This document shows, one piece after another, positions 31,291 to 39,712 of a stretch of 39,763 bases of DNA. Location of the stretch: contig JAENYP010000022.1 in assembly GCA_016841725.1 (NCBI GenBank), forward strand, positions 1-39,763, given 5' to 3'. Every line of letters begins with the position of its first letter. Within the stretch, counting starts at the first letter, position 1. A model generated the notes under the pieces. That model saw nothing but the letters and a program-made list of their open reading frames with translations. It was not told where the DNA came from and did no database searches. Source of the DNA: Thermincola carboxydiphila. GTDB lineage: Bacteria > Bacillota > Thermincolia > Thermincolales > UBA2595. The translations under genes and the position numbers were made by a program.

Positions 31291-31983
31291 TTACCCTCCA
31301 AGAGTGATATCCTGCCCCTCATACCACCTGAGGGCTTCAAAAAGGTGTTCCGGAGTGAAATCGGGCCAGTAATCATCTATTATATAAAAATCAGAATATA
31401 TTGACTGCACCGGCAAAAACCCGCTCAGCCTCCTACGGCCTCCCCAGCGAATAATCAAATCCACCCTGGAAACATCCGAAGATGCCAGATGTTTATAAAA
31501 ACCCCTCTGGGTGCCTTTCCCCTTGGCGCCTGCCCCGGCTGAACCGGTCAGCCCGTGGTTCAAATCCCACTGCCAGCCGTAATTTACCAGAAAATTAATC
31601 TTGATGGAACCCTCTCCGAAAGAAACCCTGTCAGTGTATGGTATCAATTCGCGTGGAAATGACGGGGAATCAGCATTACCGATGACCCTAAGTTCACCAT
31701 CACATTTAGACAGTTCCAAGACAGCATCGATACAGGCTTGTTTAAAGGCCTTCTTCTGAGAAAGCGGCCTCTTGGTGTTATCCTGGGTGAAACCATAAAA
31801 GGTCAGTTCCTTAACCCCCAGAGCACGGCAAAACTCATAAAGCTGCAGCCCCGGCCCGATGCCATTTTCATATCCGCGTTCCTTTGTCAACCCGTGTGCC
31901 TCTGCCCACCTGCGGTTACCGTCCGGAATAATACCAATATGATTGGGCAGGCGATTAAACTGGGGTAATTGCAAACAGGTCAT
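31291..31983 (-). CDS. Divergent cis-prenyltransferase (UppS-like)
   Basis: The 230-residue protein has the cis-prenyltransferase fold: IGIIPDGNRRWAEAHGL (catalytic Asp of the DGNRRWA motif), LTFYGFTQDNTKRPLSQ, and RWGGRRRLSGFLPVQSIYSDFYIIDDYWPDF. The usual residues HGHxxG, FSTENW and RTGGExRLSNF are changed (KERGYENG, FTQDNT, RWGGRRRLSGF). Family members add isopentenyl units to make the C55 undecaprenyl carrier; changes in the C-terminal motif suggest a different product or weak activity. It is not in the usual frr-uppS-cdsA context but lies after hyuB. TGGAGGAACG precedes the ATG. A short-chain or specialised product is possible. Confidence 0.75.
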   Translation of the reverse strand: MTCLQLPQFNRLPNHIGIIPDGNRRWAEAHGLTKERGYENGIGPGLQLYEFCRALGVKELTFYGFTQDNTKRPLSQKKAFKQACIDAVLELSKCDGELRVIGNADSPSFPRELIPYTDRVSFGEGSIKINFLVNYGWQWDLNHGLTGSAGAGAKGKGTQRGFYKHLASSDVSRVDLIIRWGGRRRLSGFLPVQSIYSDFYIIDDYWPDFTPEHLFEALRWYEGQDITLGG

Positions 31984-32022
31984 TTCGTTCCTCCAATGGA
32001 TATACTTAAGTAAATATAGTAT

Positions 32023-33771
32023 TTACCGGTTCACTGAAGTTATACTAAAATGATTAACCCGTGGATCACCCCCAGAGTTCCCAATGACCACACCATAAAT
32101 TCTCCCGGCTGCCTCAACTGACACAATGCCGTCCTGCACATCCTGCAGTACCAGCTCAGGGTCGCGTTCCAGAGGGCTGCCCCAGCCGCCGCCCCCTGAA
32201 GATACCAGCATCACTGAGTCTCCGGGCTGCAGCTGCCGCGGACTCTCCTTGCTCTGCAGCGGGATCTCCTCCTCACGTGTACAGAGGAATGCCCTGTTAA
32301 GGCTCCCGGGTTCTCCCCCTTTCAGACCATAGGGGGGAATCTTCATCCCATCACCAAACATAGCAATTCCCGGTTTGGGGTCATAAAACCGGATGGCATA
32401 CCTGATGCCCGGCCCGCCGCGATAACGGCCCGGTCCGGCCGTATCAGGCTCCATTTCGTGACAGAGGGTAATATGTGGGTACTGCACTTCATTGGACTCG
32501 ATATTTGGTGTCCTTACTCCCCCGTAATTGGATATCGGCGCCATATAAGGACTGCCATCCAACCCGTCCATAGCGCCGCCCGACCCCAGGGCACAGAAAG
32601 CGAAACCAACATAGAACCTCTCTGTACGGGGGTCCACTCCGTAAAATGACGGACCACAGTACCGGCCAAAACCTGCCGGTATCCGCTCCGGAGCTGCTGC
32701 TGCCAGGGCTTTGAAAATAGCGGCAATAACCTCCCCGGCCGGGGTAAGAGTGGAGAGGGTTACCGGGGCAGGAGGCAGTGGATTTACCAGGGAGCCCTTG
32801 GGGGCATTAACCGCAATGGCCCGAAAAGCCCCGCCGTTTCTGGGAACATCGGGCCCCAGAACCCATAATACAGCTATACAGGCTGCAGTTGTGGTAGTTA
32901 CAATTGATGTATTCACAAACCCCTTGACCTGGGAGTCAGTCCCCGAAAAATCCACCGTGAGACTGTCCCCTTTTTTTATCACCCTGGCTTCGATACGGAT
33001 GGGCTCCTCCTGGAACCCGTCATCATCTACTAACTCAACACCGGTAAAAATCCCCTCCGGCAAAGTTGCAATTCGTTCCCTGGCCAGCTTTTCAGCCTGG
33101 TCCAGAATCTCCCCGACCGTCCTATAGACAACCCCTGCCGAGTATTGCTCAATCATCTCCAGAAGACGCCGGCGGCCTATCCGGTTGGCCCCTGTTTGGG
33201 CAAGCAGGTCACTCCGCAGCATCCCGGGATTCCGGGTGTTATAAGTTATCAGGTCCAGGACTTCCTCCACCATGACGCCCCTGTTAACCAGCCGGAGGGG
33301 CGGAATGCGCAGCCCTTCCTGAAAAATTTCCGTGGCCTTAGGGTTATAGCTCCCTGCCGCCGAACCCCCTATATCCCCGTGGTGAGCGCGGCTGACACAG
33401 AAAAAAAGCAATTCTCCCCCGGCGAATACAGGAGTAATAATACCTATATCTGGCAGGTGGTTACCTCCGTAATAGGGGTCATTGACGATAAAAGCATCCC
33501 CGTCCGCTATCGTGTCCCCATAACGTTCCAATACTGCCTGTACGCTAAAGGAACCTGCTGTGGCCAGAATAGGGATGCCGCTCAGCTGGGACACTAACTC
33601 ACCCCTGGCATTACATATCCCACAGGCAAAATCACAGGCTTCGGCAAAAATAGGCGAACGGGCCGACCGTTCCAGGACCAGACCCATTTCCCCGGCAATA
33701 CTGTCCAGGCGGTTGGCAATTACCGCCTGGAGGATGACACGTTCTGTACGAATACCGGTTTCGGGGCTCAT
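32023..33771 (-). CDS. hyuB: Hydantoinase B / oxoprolinase-type subunit
   Basis: The 582-residue protein starts MSPETGIRTERVILQAVIANRLDSIAGEMG and has the HyuB signature patterns FIVNDPYYGGNHLPDIGIITPVF, SRAHHGDIGGSAAGSYNPKATEIFQEGLRIPP and, in the second half, YRGGPGIRYAIRFYDP. HyuA and HyuB together make ATP-dependent ring-opening or carboxylation enzymes (N-methylhydantoinase, 5-oxoprolinase, acetone and acetophenone carboxylase). Which activity applies here cannot be told. The start overlaps the hyuA stop by 4 bases, so the two are translationally coupled. Confidence 0.92.
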   Translation of the reverse strand: MSPETGIRTERVILQAVIANRLDSIAGEMGLVLERSARSPIFAEACDFACGICNARGELVSQLSGIPILATAGSFSVQAVLERYGDTIADGDAFIVNDPYYGGNHLPDIGIITPVFAGGELLFFCVSRAHHGDIGGSAAGSYNPKATEIFQEGLRIPPLRLVNRGVMVEEVLDLITYNTRNPGMLRSDLLAQTGANRIGRRRLLEMIEQYSAGVVYRTVGEILDQAEKLARERIATLPEGIFTGVELVDDDGFQEEPIRIEARVIKKGDSLTVDFSGTDSQVKGFVNTSIVTTTTAACIAVLWVLGPDVPRNGGAFRAIAVNAPKGSLVNPLPPAPVTLSTLTPAGEVIAAIFKALAAAAPERIPAGFGRYCGPSFYGVDPRTERFYVGFAFCALGSGGAMDGLDGSPYMAPISNYGGVRTPNIESNEVQYPHITLCHEMEPDTAGPGRYRGGPGIRYAIRFYDPKPGIAMFGDGMKIPPYGLKGGEPGSLNRAFLCTREEEIPLQSKESPRQLQPGDSVMLVSSGGGGWGSPLERDPELVLQDVQDGIVSVEAAGRIYGVVIGNSGGDPRVNHFSITSVNR

Positions 33772-35918
33772 TGGCCACCCTCCTCCCCTTTATTTGCGTT
33801 GTTCGTTTCCCGGTTATTTAGGTTGTTCGTTTCCCGCCGCAGTGAAATATAACCCTGTGCCCCAAGTGAAGCTGTAAACCCGGCAGGGACCAGAACGGTG
33901 GTATAAGGGAACTCCAGCAGCGCCGGACCTGGCGCCTCCGATGGCAGGCCAGAACCTGACACCACCCGTGGCAGGCCGGCAGCGCCATAGACCTTTACCG
34001 CCTGCCAGCCTGCAGGGTCCACCATGACCTCACGAGACCCGGCTGTAGGATAGTATTGTTCCACACCGTTATCCCCTGTCAAATGACTAAGACCGGGGTA
34101 CACATAGTCTCTGCCCTTTTCCCGGCATACCACCCGGACATTGACGATTTCCCATGGCTTACCGGGTTCGTCATAACCGAAGAGCTCCCTGTGTCGCTCA
34201 TGAAAGGCATTATTTATCTTTTCTGCGGATGATAACCCGAACTTTAATTCCCCCGGATTGATACTAATCTCATGATGCTGGTCCAGATATTTCATTTCCA
34301 GGGTAAGTTCCGTTTCCCGTTCCGCCCCGGAAACCCCATACCTGTGAAGGTCTGCATTTCCCTGTACCAGCATATCCCCCACCAGGGCATTGAGAGTTCC
34401 CCAGTCAAAGGAATCTGATGATATCAGGCAGGTCCTGGACAAATCCAACTGACGGGCTGCCCCCAGCATACCCCAGGCGCAAAAAACAGGACCCTGCAGG
34501 GGAATGACCGCTTCCCTCATCTCCAGTTCACCGGCAATCAGGCCGGCAAACAGCGGAAAAGCGCCGCCGGCAGCCACCAGGGCGAACCGGCGCGGGTCAA
34601 GCCCCTGCTGGACTGTGACCAGCCGGATGGCATCAGCCATCCTGGCAGCCGCAATGCGGTATATGGCAAGGGCAGCCTCAGCAGTGTCCAGCCCCAGGGG
34701 AACAGCCACCCTGTCTCTTACAGCAGCGAAAGCCCTGTCATAATCCAACCTGAGCCTGCCGCCGAGGAAACCTTCCGGATTAAGCAGACCCAGCAGCAAA
34801 GCGGCATCGGTAACAGTCGGTTCTGTTCCCCCACGCCCATAACAGGCCGGTCCGGGTACGGAGCCGGCCGAACGCGGCCCCACCATCAGACGCCCGCTTT
34901 CATCAACTGAAGCCACACTGCCTCCTCCAGCCCCAATGGACCGGATATCAGTCATCGGTAAAGTAACCGGGTGACCGGCCAGTTCAGCTTCCGGCACCTG
35001 CCTGCACTTACCGTTCACTACCAGGGTCACATCAAAACTTGTCCCCCCCATATCGGCAACCACCAGATCAGGATTTTGCAGCTCCTGTGCCAAGGCCTGC
35101 CCGCCCTGGGCTCCCCCTGCCGGACCTGACAAAAGGGTCTTTACGGCAAAGTTCTTCACTGTCCCGGCATCGGTCAGGCCGCCGCTGTTCAGCATCAAAT
35201 AAAGAGGTCTGTGCCAGCCGTAAGCAGCCAGTTTTTCTTCAAGTATATTCAGATAAGCAGCCAGGACAGGAGTCAGATAAGCATTGAGGACAACTGTGGA
35301 AGTACGTTCATACTCCCTGATCCGGGGTGACACCTCTGCCGAAGTGGTTATAAAAACCCCCGGCAGGGCCTCCCGCAGCGCTTCTGCAGCAGCCTGTTCA
35401 TGGGCCGGGTTCTGAAAAGAAAAAAGGAAACAAACCGCAGCTGACTCCACACCCTCTGCCCGAAGCCGGGCAATCGTCTCTTCCAGTTGTTCCCGGTCCA
35501 GGGGAATAACAACTTCCCCCCGGTAATCCAAACGTTCCCTGACACCCAGGCGCAAACACCGCGGAACCAGGAGCCTGGGAACCGGGGCCCGCAAATCCCA
35601 CTGGTTGTCCCGCCGCGACCGCCTTATCTCCAGGGCATCCCGGAAACCTTCGGTGGTCAGCAGGGCGGTTCGGGAACCTTGTCCTTCCAACAGAGCATTC
35701 AGGGCCAGAGTAGTCCCATGAATAATCTGCTCGGTTTCTTCCAAAAAAGTGGCCAAGTCCAGTCCCCAACAGCCGGCCATTTCCGCCAGGGCTAAAATTA
35801 TCCCTTGCGCCGGGTTCTCCCTGTCGGTCGGACTTTTAAGCATCATCATCTGTCCGGATTCGCTCACAGCTGCAATATCTGTAAAGGTCCCTCCGGTATC
35901 AATGGCTACCCGATACAT
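33768..35918 (-). CDS. hyuA: Hydantoinase A / oxoprolinase-type ATP-binding subunit
   Basis: The 716-residue protein has the ASKHA-type ATPase core: MYRVAIDTGGTFTDIAAVSE (phosphate 1), IIHGTTLALNALLEGQG, NSGGLTDAG, VADMGGTSFDVTLVVNG and the C-terminal VAAGGAFPLFAGL. It phosphorylates the ring or keto substrate using ATP. GGGGGTG precedes the ATG at 35918. The last 23 residues are a low-complexity tail with two copies of NNRETNN, caused by a 24-bp tandem duplication at 33790-33837. Its normal length and HyuB partner favour an active enzyme. Confidence 0.93.
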   Translation of the reverse strand: MYRVAIDTGGTFTDIAAVSESGQMMMLKSPTDRENPAQGIILALAEMAGCWGLDLATFLEETEQIIHGTTLALNALLEGQGSRTALLTTEGFRDALEIRRSRRDNQWDLRAPVPRLLVPRCLRLGVRERLDYRGEVVIPLDREQLEETIARLRAEGVESAAVCFLFSFQNPAHEQAAAEALREALPGVFITTSAEVSPRIREYERTSTVVLNAYLTPVLAAYLNILEEKLAAYGWHRPLYLMLNSGGLTDAGTVKNFAVKTLLSGPAGGAQGGQALAQELQNPDLVVADMGGTSFDVTLVVNGKCRQVPEAELAGHPVTLPMTDIRSIGAGGGSVASVDESGRLMVGPRSAGSVPGPACYGRGGTEPTVTDAALLLGLLNPEGFLGGRLRLDYDRAFAAVRDRVAVPLGLDTAEAALAIYRIAAARMADAIRLVTVQQGLDPRRFALVAAGGAFPLFAGLIAGELEMREAVIPLQGPVFCAWGMLGAARQLDLSRTCLISSDSFDWGTLNALVGDMLVQGNADLHRYGVSGAERETELTLEMKYLDQHHEISINPGELKFGLSSAEKINNAFHERHRELFGYDEPGKPWEIVNVRVVCREKGRDYVYPGLSHLTGDNGVEQYYPTAGSREVMVDPAGWQAVKVYGAAGLPRVVSGSGLPSEAPGPALLEFPYTTVLVPAGFTASLGAQGYISLRRETNNLNNRETNNANKGEEGGQ
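33790..33837. repeat. 24-bp tandem duplication at the 3' end of hyuA
   Basis: Two adjacent copies of a 24-base unit (TTATTTGCGTTGTTCG... and TTATTTAGGTTGTTCG...) differ at a few positions. They are in frame and encode the repeated NNRETNN tail. Confidence 0.85.
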
Positions 35919-35935
35919 GTTTCACCCCCACATAC

Positions 35936-36001
35936 TGTCATTCATTTTTTGCAGCCCACCGGCATTCATTTACCGGCCCACCGTCATTCATTTGCCAGCC
36001 C
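35936..36001. repeat. Three 22-bp imperfect direct repeats at the ubiD 3' end
   Basis: On the coding strand the pattern GGCTGGCAAATGAATGACGG is followed by GGCCGGTAAATGAATGCCGG and GGCTGCAAAAAATGAATGAC. The first copy contains the last codons and the stop of ubiD; the other two fill the ubiD-hyuA gap. It looks like repeated duplication of the ubiD 3' end. Confidence 0.8.
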
Positions 36002-37360
36002 CAGGTCAGGCCAGAATCTCCGGACCCGGCTGCGTACGTTTTCATCAATTTCAATTGTAGGCACATAGCCGCTCATTGGCTTGGTAGCATCAATCCCCAT
36101 TTTGGCCGTCCGGCTCAGTTCATCAGTTGACGGGTCCAGGGTGCATCCCATCCCCAGGTGCTGGGGAACAATTGTTACTCCCCTGTCTGCCTGTAGGCGG
36201 GTAGCCATGGCCCAGAGGACTTCCCGCTCATCAAAGACATCTACATCTTCATCGACAACCACCACCATTTTAATATTATGGTCTACACCCAGAGCCGCAA
36301 AAATAGCCTGCTGGGGCTGGCCCTCAGCAATTTTTTTCATGGATATGTAGCAGTGAAAAAGGCCGCATGAAGAAAAGGGGGCATGAACAGCTTTGATATT
36401 TGGCAAAGTCCGGTTCAGGGCATTCAGGACATCTCCTTCCCTCTGGACAGCCACAATGGTGATGTGTTCTGCACTCATTCCGGGAGTGATATCATGGAAC
36501 ATAGCTCTTTCCCGGTATTGTACGGCCTTGACCCGGAATACGTTTTCCGTACTGCGGTAACAGGCGTAATTGGTGAACTCGGCAAAAGGCCCTTCCTGCT
36601 CCCTGACCCCGGCCAGGATTTCACCCTCAAGCACAATTTCTGCCCAGGCAGGGACATCCAGGTTCACCGACCGGCATCCGGCCACTTCCAGGGGAGCTTC
36701 AAACAGGCCGCCAATAGCGCTGTACTTGCCTTCGTGGTAAGGGATCAGGGCCATGGAACCCAGGGCAATATTAGGATGCACCCCGATGACTACGGCTGCT
36801 TCCAGGTTTTGGCCCCTCTCTTCGGAACGGCGGAAATACTCCCAGAGCCGCTGCCGGGAGTGAAAACTGATGCCCAGTTTATTGCGCCCCTTAAGCTGCA
36901 TGCGGTGAAACCCCAGGGTTTCAGCCCCTGTTTCCGGATCACGGGCCACACAAAGGCCGGAAGTGATATACGGTCCGGCATCAATAGGGAAATGGGTCAG
37001 AATGGGAAGCCGGGTCAGGTCAACCTGATCCCCCTCCAGGAGATTAGCCTGAAAAGGAGCCTTCCGGACCCGCTTGACGCCGGGCCGCAGCTGAATCCTG
37101 CGGCCATATTCCGCAGCCAGGTCTTTTTCAGCCACTCCCATGGCCATCGCCAGGCGGCTGCGGGGAGCCAGGGCATTGGTCACTACGGGGAAACTGCTGT
37201 CAGCAACATTTTCAAAAATCACCATCGGATAACGGTGCTTCTTCTGCAGGTCCATCATCAGGGTACTAATCTCATATTCCCGGGAAACAGGGCCGGGAAT
37301 CCGCACAACTTCACCCTTTGCTTCAAGTTTTTCAATCAGATCACGCCAATCCTGGTTCAT
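35984..37360 (-). CDS. ubiD: UbiD-family decarboxylase
   Basis: The 458-residue protein has the UbiD fold: VIFENVADSSFPVVTNALAP, FPIDAGPYITSGLCVARDP, LGISFHSRQRLWEYF, AAVVIGVHPNIALGSM, and the catalytic EGEILAGVREQEGPFAEFTNY that carries the two acidic residues near the prenyl-FMN site. UbiD enzymes decarboxylate or carboxylate aromatic, heteroaromatic or unsaturated acids with prenylated FMN made by UbiX. No ubiX is in the window. AGGAGG precedes the ATG. It is preceded by ecfT (10-base gap) and followed by hyuA (65-base gap), so it is in the same operon. Substrate unknown. Confidence 0.93.
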   Translation of the reverse strand: MNQDWRDLIEKLEAKGEVVRIPGPVSREYEISTLMMDLQKKHRYPMVIFENVADSSFPVVTNALAPRSRLAMAMGVAEKDLAAEYGRRIQLRPGVKRVRKAPFQANLLEGDQVDLTRLPILTHFPIDAGPYITSGLCVARDPETGAETLGFHRMQLKGRNKLGISFHSRQRLWEYFRRSEERGQNLEAAVVIGVHPNIALGSMALIPYHEGKYSAIGGLFEAPLEVAGCRSVNLDVPAWAEIVLEGEILAGVREQEGPFAEFTNYACYRSTENVFRVKAVQYRERAMFHDITPGMSAEHITIVAVQREGDVLNALNRTLPNIKAVHAPFSSCGLFHCYISMKKIAEGQPQQAIFAALGVDHNIKMVVVVDEDVDVFDEREVLWAMATRLQADRGVTIVPQHLGMGCTLDPSTDELSRTAKMGIDATKPMSGYVPTIEIDENVRSRVRRFWPDLGLANE

Positions 37361-37370
37361 AATCTGCCTC

Positions 37371-38132
37371 CTAAATGTTATTATAGTAAATTATCAGCAA
37401 ACCGGCTGCAGCCATCAGAAGAATTGCAAGGGTTTCCCCCCGCGTGATTCTCAGTTCGTCAAGAAAGGTCCTCTCCCGGTATCGCCCAAAACCGCGCAGT
37501 TCCATGGCCAGGGCAGTCTCCCCGGCTCTCCTGAAGGAACGGAAAAGAAATGGCATGGTCACCGGCAGCAGGGCAGCAATTTTTTGAAAGGGATTTTGCA
37601 TCGGCACCCCCCTGGCTGACTGGCTCTCCAGAATTGAGGCCAATTCGTGTTCCATCAGGGGCAAAAACCTCATCGCCAAGCCTGCCAGCATGGCAAAACG
37701 GTAGGGAACACCGACCTTAACCAGAAACAGCACCAGGTCGGACGGGGAAGTCCAATGCAAAAACTGCATCCCTGCCAGTACAATTGCACCAAGGCGCAGC
37801 ACTGCGGTTAAAGCAAGCGGGACAGCGCCGCTGTATATTTCCAGCGGACCAAGAGCCAGTATTGGGTAACCTTCCCGGCAGAAAAGCAGTTGGATAACCA
37901 GCAGCTGCAGCGCTGCCAGACCCAGGACCAGAAAGGGATGATAAAAGGTCCGCAGCGGTATCCCTGCTGCCAGCGAACTGAGCAAAACGACCACAGGCAA
38001 AAGAGCCAGGACTCCGTAATTGGAATTAAACACCGCCAGAATTACAATCAAGATCAGCCAGGAGAGCTTGGTCCTGGGGTCAAGCCTTTCAATCGATGTA
38101 CCCCTGTTTTTATATCCTTCAAACAGCGCCAA
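37371..38132 (-). CDS. ecfT: ECF transporter T component (EcfT/CbiQ family)
   Basis: The TTG at 38132 is chosen because GGGAGG lies 8 bases upstream, inside the end of the ATPase gene; an open frame runs further up to 38279 but overlaps that gene by 160 bases. The 253-residue protein has about six membrane helices, and the ATPase-contacting arginines of EcfT are in SQSARGVP and MELRGFGRY. It couples ATP hydrolysis to the substrate-binding S component. The start overlaps the ATPase stop by 14 bases, so the two are coupled. No S component is encoded here. Confidence 0.9.
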   Translation of the reverse strand: MALFEGYKNRGTSIERLDPRTKLSWLILIVILAVFNSNYGVLALLPVVVLLSSLAAGIPLRTFYHPFLVLGLAALQLLVIQLLFCREGYPILALGPLEIYSGAVPLALTAVLRLGAIVLAGMQFLHWTSPSDLVLFLVKVGVPYRFAMLAGLAMRFLPLMEHELASILESQSARGVPMQNPFQKIAALLPVTMPFLFRSFRRAGETALAMELRGFGRYRERTFLDELRITRGETLAILLMAAAGLLIIYYNNI

Positions 38133-39684
38133 TGGCTGCCCCTCCCTCCAAAACGTCCCCGGGATTACTCTCGGTTCGCAAAATACGCCCGGCTGCAAAA
38201 CTACTCCCCGTTCCAAAATCCAGCCCAATACTACTGAACTCGTCCAGGGAAGAACCCAATTGGACAGTAGGGATATCAATATAAATTTGGTGTTTGAACA
38301 TCCCCACTATCCGGTGGGCATATTGAGCTGCCAGGCCCAGGTCATGAGTCACCAGAAGGACAGCCCCCCCCTCTGCTGCCACCTGTGACAACAACTGCAT
38401 AATAAGCTCGGCTGTTTCACGGTTAAGTCCTGAAGTGGGTTCATCGGCAATAATGATTTTGGGTTCAGCAGCCAGGACAGAGGCCAGGGCCAAAAGCTGC
38501 CTCTGACCGCTGCTCAGCCTTTGGGGATGCCGGCTGCGGTACTCAAAAAGTCCGGTAAACCTGAGGACACGGTTCACTCTTTGCATAACCTCATCGCGGG
38601 GAATTTTCCTTATCTTCAGGGCAAAAGCTGCTTCTTCCTCAACTGAGTTGGCAAAAATCTGGTAGTCGGGATTTTGGAAGAGAAAACCCACTTCCCGGCG
38701 AATATCCCAGATACTGTTTTTATGCAACTCCCGGCCCAGCACCCTTACTACACCCTGTTGTGGGGAAACCAATCCGTTAAAGTGTTTCGCCAGAGTAGTC
38801 TTTCCCGAACCGTTAAGCCCGACCAACGCAGCCAATTCCCCTTTTATAATCTCAAGACTGACATCTCTGCAGCCTTCCAGAGAACCCTCATAGGAATAAC
38901 TGCAGCTTTCAAGAGAGGCTGCCGTTTCCCCGGGACCGCTGACCTGTAACAACCCTTGGTAAAAACCCGCAGCAGCCCCAGAAATTACCGGCGCCGGCCT
39001 TGCCAAATCCTGAACTATACACCCATCATGCATAAGTATAAAACGAGTCCCGTATTCACTTAGTTCTTCCGGGTGGTCTGTGACCAGAATAATACTACAG
39101 TTACCGCTGCGGCTCAGCCTGCCCAGCCTTTTATAAATATCCCTCCTTCCCGGCGGGTCCATCTCGGCTGCCGGTTGGTCAAGGACCAGCACTTTCGGCT
39201 TCATTGCCAGCACTCCGGCAAGTACCGCCCTTTGTGCTTCCCCGCCGGACAGGGTCTCCGGGGAACGGTTCTCAAACCCTCTTAACCCAACGAAATCGAG
39301 CGCTTCGTCAATCCGCCTCCTCACCTCTGCCCTGTCCAAGGCCATATTTCCAGGGCCAAAGGCAACATCTTCGGCAATGGTTGAACTGAACAACTGGTTC
39401 TGCGGGTCCTGCATCATATAACCGACTGTGCCGGCCATTTCAGGCAGGACAGTCTCAGCGAGGTTCATCCCGGCAACTGTAACCTTACCTTCCATGACTG
39501 CCGGAAAGAAATGAGGTACAGCCCCGGTCAGGCAGTGGCACAGCGCTGTTTTTCCTGAAGCCACCGGCCCGGAAATCACCAGGAACTCCCCATGGGTAAC
39601 CACCAGCTCTATATCGGAGAGAGCCGACATCTCCTGCCCTGCAAAAACCAGGCTTTTAATAGAAACATCAACAAGTTTGGACAC
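38119..39684 (-). CDS. ECF transporter ATPase, two fused nucleotide-binding domains (A-A')
   Basis: The 521-residue protein is two ABC ATPases in one chain. Domain 1 has Walker A GPVASGKT (39-46), Q-loop QDPQNQLFSST, signature LSGGEAQ and Walker B VLVLDQP, with Gln170 in place of the catalytic Glu. Domain 2 has Walker A GLNGSGKTT (289-297), LSSGQRQ, Walker B IIIADEP (Glu415) and the H-loop THD. The fused form is like YkoD/CbiO-type ECF ATPases. Only the second site is likely to hydrolyse ATP fast, as in asymmetric ABC pairs. The start is a GTG after GGGGGGTG. The 3' end of a group II intron lies 29 bases upstream. Confidence 0.93.
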   Translation of the reverse strand: MSKLVDVSIKSLVFAGQEMSALSDIELVVTHGEFLVISGPVASGKTALCHCLTGAVPHFFPAVMEGKVTVAGMNLAETVLPEMAGTVGYMMQDPQNQLFSSTIAEDVAFGPGNMALDRAEVRRRIDEALDFVGLRGFENRSPETLSGGEAQRAVLAGVLAMKPKVLVLDQPAAEMDPPGRRDIYKRLGRLSRSGNCSIILVTDHPEELSEYGTRFILMHDGCIVQDLARPAPVISGAAAGFYQGLLQVSGPGETAASLESCSYSYEGSLEGCRDVSLEIIKGELAALVGLNGSGKTTLAKHFNGLVSPQQGVVRVLGRELHKNSIWDIRREVGFLFQNPDYQIFANSVEEEAAFALKIRKIPRDEVMQRVNRVLRFTGLFEYRSRHPQRLSSGQRQLLALASVLAAEPKIIIADEPTSGLNRETAELIMQLLSQVAAEGGAVLLVTHDLGLAAQYAHRIVGMFKHQIYIDIPTVQLGSSLDEFSSIGLDFGTGSSFAAGRILRTESNPGDVLEGGAAIGAV

Positions 39685-39712
39685 AACACACCCCCCTGCA
39701 CCATGCTAAAAA

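Noticed and set aside
36383-37447. 354-residue plus-strand frame
   Set aside because: It is antisense to ubiD, which has complete family motifs and a ribosome binding site.
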